The notes under the pieces were generated by a model, which worked only from the letters and a program-made list of their open reading frames with translations, ran no database searches and was not told where the DNA came from. The position numbers were made by a program, and so were the translations under genes. From Roseomonas sp. (GTDB lineage Bacteria > Pseudomonadota > Alphaproteobacteria > Acetobacterales > Acetobacteraceae), in assembly GCA_020249825.1 (NCBI GenBank), contig JADCEX010000188.1:1-34397 (forward strand): a DNA stretch of 34,397 nucleotides, given 5' to 3'. Of this stretch, positions 31,513-34,397 are shown piece by piece; the first letter of the stretch is position 1, and every line of letters starts with the position of its first letter.

Positions 31513-31925
31513 GATTCCACTCTACTTGTAGCACAGTGCCCGTCATCAATGAATTAGAATAACGGTGGCTTCTGAAGCTCACTGGCTTTGCTGCGCCCTC
31601 AGCCTCCAATTGCACTGAGTACGGTGGGCGGTGTCGGCCGAGGTAGCCCATCGTAATGTTCTCGGTTCGCAAAACAAGTACGGATCGGCAAGTGTTCTGC
31701 TAACCACGCCACATTTCCGCCACACCAAAATTTTGCTTTTCCAACAGCTTACAACCTCCGTACTAAATCGGCCAAGTCAACAGGTTCGGAGAGAATTGGC
31801 CCTCAGAGAGAGAATTTGGGGCTTTTCCGGGCAGCGCCAGTCAACAGGTCCGGCCCCAAAACCCTATGAAACCTAAAGTTTTTCCGGCCTTCAGCCCCGG
31901 CGGAGAACGCGATTCGCTAAAATAC
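31513..31925. other. Island edge next to tRNA-Ser: no gene, short direct repeats
   Basis: No supported coding region. AGTCAACAGGTTCGG at 31775-31789 recurs as AGTCAACAGGTCCGG at 31839-31853. The promoter of the AIPR gene may be TTCATT / TACAAG with 17-base spacing on the minus strand near 31525-31550, which is weak. The last 60 bases before the tRNA contain a GC hairpin followed by AAAAAC on the minus strand, a possible tRNA terminator. Confidence 0.45.
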
Positions 31926-32016
31926 TGGCGGATGGAGTGGGATTCGAACCCACGATACGCTTTTGACGTATACGCACTTTCCAGGCGCGCGCCTTCGACC
32001 GCTCGGCCATCCATCC
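31926..32016 (-). tRNA. tRNA-Ser (GGA)
   Basis: On the minus strand the acceptor arm GGATGGA pairs with TCCATCC and is followed by G and an encoded CCA. The D-arm, the long class II variable arm (TATACG...CGTATC type) and the T-arm GTGGG-TTCGAAT-CCCAC are intact. The anticodon stem CGCGC/GTGCG holds the loop CTGGAAA, giving anticodon GGA. It reads UCC and UCU codons. Its 3' end faces the defence island, the usual place for element insertion. Confidence 0.95.
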
Positions 32017-32224
32017 GCTACAGCCCCGCTTATTCGCCTTGTTTCCGTTGCCTGTCCAGCCCTGTCACAATTTTCCCGGAGTTCCCCAAATTACCCCAGG
32101 TGCAACCGAAACCCGCCACGCGAACTGATCACAACCACCCTGGGCTTCGGGCAGATTTGCGCTGTCCACAAGCCAGACGCCCCCAAACTTTCCAGGGGCA
32201 AAAATTTCTCTTTAGGCAGTTTGA

Positions 32225-32317
32225 TGGCGGAGGGGATGGGATTCGAACCCACGATAGGACTATTAATCCTATAACGGTTTAGCAAACCGCCGCCTTCGGC
32301 CACTCGGCCACCCCTCC
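32225..32317 (-). tRNA. tRNA-Ser (GCT)
   Basis: Acceptor GGAGGGG pairs with CCCCTCC, followed by G and CCA. The long variable arm (TATAGGA / TCCTATC) marks a class II tRNA. The T-arm is GTGGG-TTCGAAT-CCCAT. The anticodon stem GCGGT/ACCGT holds TTGCTAA, giving GCT, which reads AGC and AGU. The two serine tRNA genes are tandem and 208 bases apart; the stretch between them holds no gene. Confidence 0.95.
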
Positions 32318-32398
32318 GCAGGAGTGGAAAGTCACACGGCGTTGCAACACCCCGCTTCTAGTGCCGCGGCGGGGCAGCGTCAAACCCGAAACGCCATC

Positions 32399-33031
32399 TC
32401 AACCCAGCGAAACCTCAAACCCACGTTTTGTGGCAGGCCGCGCCATCATCGCCTCGTACCAGCGCTTCACATTCGGCAAGCCCCCAAGGTCCACCTGATG
32501 GCGCTCATGCCTCCAGGCCCAGCCTAGAATGGCGAAATCAGCGATCGAGGGCTCACCGCTTGTCGCGACGAAATCCCGCCCCTCCAGCCGCCGATCCAGA
32601 ACGCCATACAAGCGCTGGGTCTCATCGTGATAGCGCTTGAAGCCATAGTCACGTGCCGGCCCTTCGGGCTGCATCAGGAAGTGATGCACCTGCCCCGGCA
32701 TGGGGCCAAAGCCCCCCATCTGCCACATCAGCCATTCATAAACCGGTACGCGCGCCCGCAAATCGCGCGGCAGGAAGCGGCCGGTTTTCTCAGCCAAATA
32801 GAGCAAAATCGCCCCGCTCTCGAAAACCGTAATCGGCTTGCCATCCGGCCCATCCGGGTCCTGGATGGCAGGAATGCGATTATTCGGGCTGAAGGCCAGG
32901 AATTCAGGGTTGAATTGCTCGCCCTTGCTGATGTTCACCGGCCGCACGGTATAGGCCAAGCCCATCTCTTCAAGCGCGACACTGATCTTCCGCCCATTGG
33001 GCGTATTCCAGGTCCAGAGGGTGATGCTCAT
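32399..33031 (-). CDS. Glutathione S-transferase, nu-class (YfcG/YghU-like)
   Basis: I chose the ATG at 33029-33031 with AAGGA 9 bases upstream; the frame extends three codons to a TTG at 33040. The 210-residue protein begins MSITLWTWNTPNGRKISVAL. The NTPNG motif (Thr10, Asn12) is typical of nu-class GSTs such as YfcG, which act as disulfide-bond reductases with glutathione. Residues 55-75 hold the cis-Pro NRIPAIQD and the ESGAILLYLAE glutathione site. The C-terminal helical domain ends RPATKRGFEV. It is a normal chromosomal housekeeping gene downstream of a peroxiredoxin, so both may serve redox protection. Confidence 0.9.
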   Translation of the reverse strand: MSITLWTWNTPNGRKISVALEEMGLAYTVRPVNISKGEQFNPEFLAFSPNNRIPAIQDPDGPDGKPITVFESGAILLYLAEKTGRFLPRDLRARVPVYEWLMWQMGGFGPMPGQVHHFLMQPEGPARDYGFKRYHDETQRLYGVLDRRLEGRDFVATSGEPSIADFAILGWAWRHERHQVDLGGLPNVKRWYEAMMARPATKRGFEVSLG

Positions 33032-33056
33032 GGGCGGCAATCCTTGGATCAGCCGA

Positions 33057-33078
33057 CGCGCCCGCTCAAAAGGGCGCG
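33057..33078 (-). terminator. Hairpin between peroxiredoxin and GST genes
   Basis: CGCGCCC (33057-33063) and GGGCGCG (33072-33078) form a strong 7-bp stem with an 8-base loop, 13 bases after the peroxiredoxin stop. There is no T-run, so it may be an attenuating or processing hairpin rather than a true intrinsic terminator. Confidence 0.45.
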
Positions 33079-33090
33079 CCGGGCATTACG

Positions 33091-33573
33091 TCAAAGCGCG
33101 GCCAGAACCGCTTCGGCCTTGCTCACTTCAAAGGCACCGGGGGCTTCCACGGCCACATGGGTCACCTTGCCGTCCTTCGCCACCAGGGCAAAGCGCTGGC
33201 AGCGCACGCCAAGGCCACGCGCCGTCAGATCAAATTCCAGCCCCATCGCCTTGGTAAAGGCGGCCGAGCCATCGGCAATCATCGTCACCTGGTCCGTGAT
33301 GCCCTGATCCTTGGCCCAGGCGCCCATCACAAAGGCATCATTCACCGCCATGCAGGCAATGGCATGCACACCCTTGGCCTTCAGCGCTGCCGCATGCTCC
33401 GTGAAGCCCGGCAGATGCTTGGCCGAGCAGGTGGGGGTGAAGGCGCCCGGCACGCCGAACAGCACCACCGTGCGGCCCTTGAAGAATTCAGCCGTATCAA
33501 GCTCCTTCGGCCCATCTGCGGTGCCCTGCATGACCTTCATCGCGGGGATGCTGTCGCCAATCTTGATCGTCAT
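33091..33573 (-). CDS. Peroxiredoxin, Prx5 type
   Basis: The 160-residue protein has the Prx5 signature VPGAFTPTCSAKHLPGF with peroxidatic Cys49, then ACMAVNDAFVMGAWAK (Cys74) and GLGVRCQRFALV. It reduces peroxides in the cytosol using glutathione/glutaredoxin or thioredoxin. AAGGAGA lies just upstream of the ATG. A divergent promoter gap of about 135 bases separates it from the exported protein on the plus strand. Length is full for the family. Confidence 0.93.
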   Translation of the reverse strand: MTIKIGDSIPAMKVMQGTADGPKELDTAEFFKGRTVVLFGVPGAFTPTCSAKHLPGFTEHAAALKAKGVHAIACMAVNDAFVMGAWAKDQGITDQVTMIADGSAAFTKAMGLEFDLTARGLGVRCQRFALVAKDGKVTHVAVEAPGAFEVSKAEAVLAAL

Positions 33574-33708
33574 GGATGTCTCCTTGCTGGTGGGGATGAT
33601 TTAAACCCCCATCAGGCACCTGTCACCTGGGCAGAGGCGCCCGGTTTAGGCCTGCAACTCGCCCCGCGGTTGAATTTTTAACCAATTCGCGTCTACAAGC
33701 CCCAAGCC

Positions 33709-34397
33709 ATGTGCGCGATCCCCCCCATGGCCCGAAGCGGCACCCTGCCTTTGATGGCACTGGTGCTGGCGCCCTTGTGGTTCGGAACCCCCGTTCCGGC
33801 CATGGCGCAAAGGGCCACTCAGACCGCTGCCTTGCCCATGCCCGCTTTGCGTGCTTCGGCCAGCATCAGCCAGGCTTTGGCGCCCGCCGATGCGGCAGCG
33901 CTGCAAGCTATCTTCGCCCTGCACGCCGCGCGGGAGTGGGAAGCGGCGGAACGCGCGACAGCGCAGCTTTCGGACCGTCGGCTTGAAGGCCATATCCTTG
34001 CCGATCGCTGGCTGAACCCGGCCGCGCCGCGTCCGGATCAGGAAGCGCTGCGCGATTGGCTGGCGCGCTTTAACGATCATCCGGATGCAGCGGCGATCCA
34101 TGCCCTGCTCCGCCGCACGGCGCCGCGCGGGGCCAGCCTACCGGCGGCGCCCGTGCAGGAAAGCCTTGCTGAAGATGCCGGCGCCGCCCCAGAAGAACGC
34201 GAAGCCCCGGACCAGGGCTTTGTGCGCAACCCGGCGCTGGACCGGGCGCTCAGGGACCTGGTGCGCGAAGGCAATCTGCAAGCTGCCTTGCGCCAGATGG
34301 AAGCCACGCGCGGCATGACGCCCGCCTATGCCGCCGCGCTCAGGGCCGATTTCGCCCTGATCCTGTTTCGCCGTGGGGATGATGAGCGCGCCTTTGA
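33709..34397 (+). CDS. Exported protein, probable soluble lytic murein transglycosylase N-terminus (runs off right edge)
   Basis: A frame from the ATG at 33709 (a second ATG at 33727 is equally possible) stays open to the end of the window, about 229 codons. From the second ATG it begins with a signal peptide, LPLMALVLAPLWFGTPVPAMA. A helical superhelix-like region follows: FALHAAREWEAAERATAQLS, HILADRWL, WLARFNDHPDAAAIHALLRR, then REGNLQAALRQMEATRG. The A-DRWL / F-DHP-A-I--L-RR pattern is what I recall from the N-terminal U-shaped domain of Slt70-like enzymes in this lineage. The catalytic SLT domain would lie beyond the window, so the call rests on the N-terminal part only. Confidence 0.7.
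   Translation, partial: MCAIPPMARSGTLPLMALVLAPLWFGTPVPAMAQRATQTAALPMPALRASASISQALAPADAAALQAIFALHAAREWEAAERATAQLSDRRLEGHILADRWLNPAAPRPDQEALRDWLARFNDHPDAAAIHALLRRTAPRGASLPAAPVQESLAEDAGAAPEEREAPDQGFVRNPALDRALRDLVREGNLQAALRQMEATRGMTPAYAAALRADFALILFRRGDDERAF

Overview
The window looks like chromosomal DNA of a high-GC alphaproteobacterium. Rhodospirillales/Acetobacteraceae is my best guess, from the DUF3489/DUF6900/DUF2924 gene set and the right-hand flank, but the sequence alone does not prove it. It holds three blocks: a phage- or plasmid-like mobile element (about 1-16.2 kb), a defence island (about 16.3-31.5 kb), and ordinary chromosome that starts at two tRNA-Ser genes (31.9-34.4 kb).

Mobile element. 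From the left edge there are small accessory genes (DUF3489, a hypothetical, DUF6900). Two of them are preceded by a duplicated 87-bp leader that can fold into a hairpin. Next come two overlapping DNA methyltransferases with ParB-type N-termini, then a patch of four antitoxin-type loci with no recognisable toxin. A long leftward operon (12757 to 6306) follows, mostly with 4-11 bp gene overlaps. It encodes a Cro-like protein, two PD-(D/E)XK-type nucleases, a 40-residue membrane peptide, a possible ssDNA-binding protein, a primase-helicase with a PriCT-like region, a Cys-containing small protein and three helical hypotheticals. A dense GCGCCACTG repeat array sits inside it. A CI/LexA-like repressor (12889-13662) faces this operon across a promoter region with two related operator sites. 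Two further copies of that site lie at 13682 and 5702. Right of the repressor is a small ORF, then DUF2924, a large serine recombinase and a conserved partner, all translationally coupled. This is the likely integration module.

Defence island. It holds a PrlF-YhaV toxin-antitoxin pair, a secreted staphylococcal-type nuclease, a truncated second copy of the recombinase partner gene, and a 1514-residue STAND-type NTPase with an unassigned N-terminal region and a long helical C-terminus. Then come a small conserved protein, a C5-cytosine methyltransferase with a Vsr-type nuclease, a divergent NurA-HerA nuclease-translocase pair, an IS3 orfA scrap, an unknown protein with an HGH-type motif, and an AIPR-family abortive-infection protein.

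Chromosomal flank. tRNA-Ser(GGA) and tRNA-Ser(GCT) lie in tandem on the minus strand, followed by a nu-class-like glutathione S-transferase, a Prx5-type peroxiredoxin, and the start of an exported protein that resembles the N-terminal part of a soluble lytic transglycosylase. The tRNA 3' end at 31926 is the natural candidate for the island boundary.

The most interesting candidates are the Dcm-Vsr / NurA-HerA / AIPR grouping, the STAND NTPase, the repeat arrays at 4131-4263 and 7705-7929, and the repressor operator network. All family assignments come from reading translated sequence and recalled family features; no database search was run.
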